From: UBA5109 sp965661005
Lineage (GTDB): Bacteria > Pseudomonadota > Gammaproteobacteria > Pseudomonadales > Pseudohongiellaceae
DNA: 64,000 bases
Direction of reading: 5' to 3'
Assembly (NCBI GenBank): GCA_965661005.1
Contig: CBFICB010000002.1
Location: forward strand, 1 to 64,000
Made by a program: the position numbers and the translations under genes. Shown here in pieces: positions 62,865-64,000 of this stretch (position 1 is its first letter; each line of letters opens with the position of its first letter). The notes under the pieces were generated by a model that made no database searches, was not told the DNA's origin, and was given only the letters and a program-made list of their open reading frames with translations.

Positions 62865-63905
62865 ATGCAGCAACTCACAATCATCCGGCCTGATGACTGG
62901 CATGTACATTTACGTGATGGTTCTGTACTAAAGAATACTGTCGCTCATACGGCGCGTTATTTTGGCCGTGCCATCGTCATGCCAAACCTGTCACCTGCTG
63001 TCACCACGACTGAAGCCGCTTTGGCGTATCAAGAGCGAATTGTCGAGCAAATCCCAGCTGAATCTACCTTCAAACCATTGATGACGCTTTATCTCACGGA
63101 TAACACGGCCTCTGAAGAAATTAGACGAGCAAAAGCCTCTGGTCAGATATTTGGCGTGAAACTTTATCCTGCTGGTGCGACGACAAACTCTGAATCAGGA
63201 GTTACCGCTGTAGAAAATATTTATCCCTGCCTGGAAACCATGAGTGAACTTGGCTTGCCTCTGCTTATTCATGGCGAGGTTACGCATGACTCTGTGGATA
63301 TTTTTGACAGAGAAAAAGTCTTTATTGACACTATTTTAAGCAAGATTTGTTCACGCTTTCCTACCCTGAAAGTCGTGCTGGAGCATATCACCACAAAACA
63401 GGCTGTCGAGTTTGTCAGCACTTCTTCTGGAAATATAGGCGCAACCATTACTCCCCAACATTTACTTTTTAACCGCAACCACATGCTGGTTGGCGGCATT
63501 CGACCGCACTACTATTGCCTGCCTATTTTAAAACGCAATGAACATCAGCAAGCCTTGCTGGACATTGTCGCCAGTGGTAATAATAAATTTTTTCTCGGCA
63601 CAGACTCTGCTCCTCATGCAACTAATACCAAGGAAAATGCCTGCGGTTGTGCTGGATGCTTCAGTGCCCATGCTGCATTGGAACTCTATGCTGAGGTCTT
63701 TGATGATCTAAATGCTCTGGATAAACTGGAAGCATTTAGCTCTTTTAATGGGCCGGATTTTTATGAACTGCCACGCAACACTGAGCATATAACCTTATCT
63801 AAAACCAGCTGGCAAGCGCCTGAATTTTATGAATTTGCTAATCAGATAATTACACCTCTGCGCGCCAATGAACAGTTGCTATGGACTGTTAGCAATAACA
63901 GTTAA
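62865..63905 (+). CDS. pyrC: Dihydroorotase
   Basis: A 346-residue class II dihydroorotase of pyrimidine synthesis. It cyclises N-carbamoyl-aspartate reversibly. Metal ligands are seen in DDWHVHLRDG, the carboxylated lysine in FGVKLYPAGATTNS, then LLIHGEVT, VLEHITT and GTDSAPHAT. It closely matches enteric PyrC in length and sequence. It is followed 15 bp later by rnt, a common gammaproteobacterial pair. Confidence 0.96.
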   Translation: MQQLTIIRPDDWHVHLRDGSVLKNTVAHTARYFGRAIVMPNLSPAVTTTEAALAYQERIVEQIPAESTFKPLMTLYLTDNTASEEIRRAKASGQIFGVKLYPAGATTNSESGVTAVENIYPCLETMSELGLPLLIHGEVTHDSVDIFDREKVFIDTILSKICSRFPTLKVVLEHITTKQAVEFVSTSSGNIGATITPQHLLFNRNHMLVGGIRPHYYCLPILKRNEHQQALLDIVASGNNKFFLGTDSAPHATNTKENACGCAGCFSAHAALELYAEVFDDLNALDKLEAFSSFNGPDFYELPRNTEHITLSKTSWQAPEFYEFANQIITPLRANEQLLWTVSNNS

Positions 63906-63920
63906 TAGGAACTGTAATAA

Positions 63921-64000
63921 GTGACTGAAAAGAACAAAACTAAAATCAAAACCCCACTTTCAGCTCGCTTTCGTGGCTATTTACCCGTGGTAATAGATAT
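63921..64000 (+). CDS. rnt: Ribonuclease T, N-terminal fragment (continues past window)
   Basis: A GTG start with AGGA 10 bp upstream opens a frame to the window edge. The visible residues end in LSARFRGYLPVVIDI, matching the start of RNase T (RFRGFYPVVIDVET in related proteins), a DEDD exonuclease that trims stable RNA 3' ends. The catalytic DxE lies just beyond the edge. Confidence 0.85.
   Translation, partial: MTEKNKTKIKTPLSARFRGYLPVVID

Overview
The window is chromosomal DNA from a gammaproteobacterium. The left end holds the 5' three quarters of a gammaproteobacterial 16S rRNA gene. The housekeeping neighbourhoods are also gammaproteobacterial: bamD facing rluD-pgeF-clpB, pyrC-rnt, ilvIH, and pssA-msrPQ next to an rrn operon. 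Moderate-to-low GC, many exported redox and hydrolytic enzymes, DUF1592/DUF1552/ankyrin genes and a putative ilvI leader RNA point to an oligotrophic marine lineage. I cannot fix the genus from the sequence alone. There is no phage, transposase or CRISPR array.

Layout. 1-1.5 kb: 16S rRNA (minus strand) with boxA and a P1-like promoter. 1.5-10.6 kb: msrQ and a tandem pair of msrP genes (periplasmic methionine sulfoxide repair), pssA, a class II ilvC, a TPR gene with no normal start codon, and ilvIH behind a long structured leader. 10.7-18.8 kb: secreted metallo-beta-lactamase-fold enzyme, an M19 dipeptidase with an extra C-terminal domain, a DUF4159 protein, ppx, alkaline phosphatase, a second TPR protein and a Nudix hydrolase. 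18.8-26.6 kb: clpB with a sigma-32 promoter, pgeF, rluD, bamD, an AGCS transporter and a phosphoribosyltransferase.

26.8-42.7 kb is the most unusual part. Two Anbu (proteasome-like) genes in opposite orientation flank the other members of the known Anbu neighbourhood: alpha-E protein and circularly permuted ATP-grasp on one side, transglutaminase-DUF2126 on the other. The two halves are separated by an intact AmrS radical SAM gene, a broken Memo-AMMECR1 gene, and an ankyrin/DUF1552/DUF1592 group with a consensus FNR-type box.

42.9-57 kb: DUF6152 protein and partner behind an FNR-like promoter, an MFS transporter, a small secreted protein, a eukaryote-like (type 2) isoleucyl-tRNA synthetase, DAHP synthase, an esterase, a secreted redoxin, an Hsp70 relative and a PQQ-type sugar dehydrogenase. 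56.6-61.5 kb is accessory in character: a gamma-glutamyltransferase-like enzyme, a frameshifted SnoaL-like gene, a small membrane protein with an in-frame stop, an amidase lipoprotein, a perfect 17-bp inverted repeat and five copies of a small palindromic repeat. 61.5-64 kb returns to housekeeping: argG, pyrC and the start of rnt.

Taken together the genes cover amino-acid synthesis (branched-chain, aromatic, arginine), pyrimidine synthesis, envelope biogenesis and protein repair, and many exported hydrolases. Four genes show disruption (missing start codon, two in-frame TAA codons, one homopolymer frameshift). These could be real decay or assembly errors.
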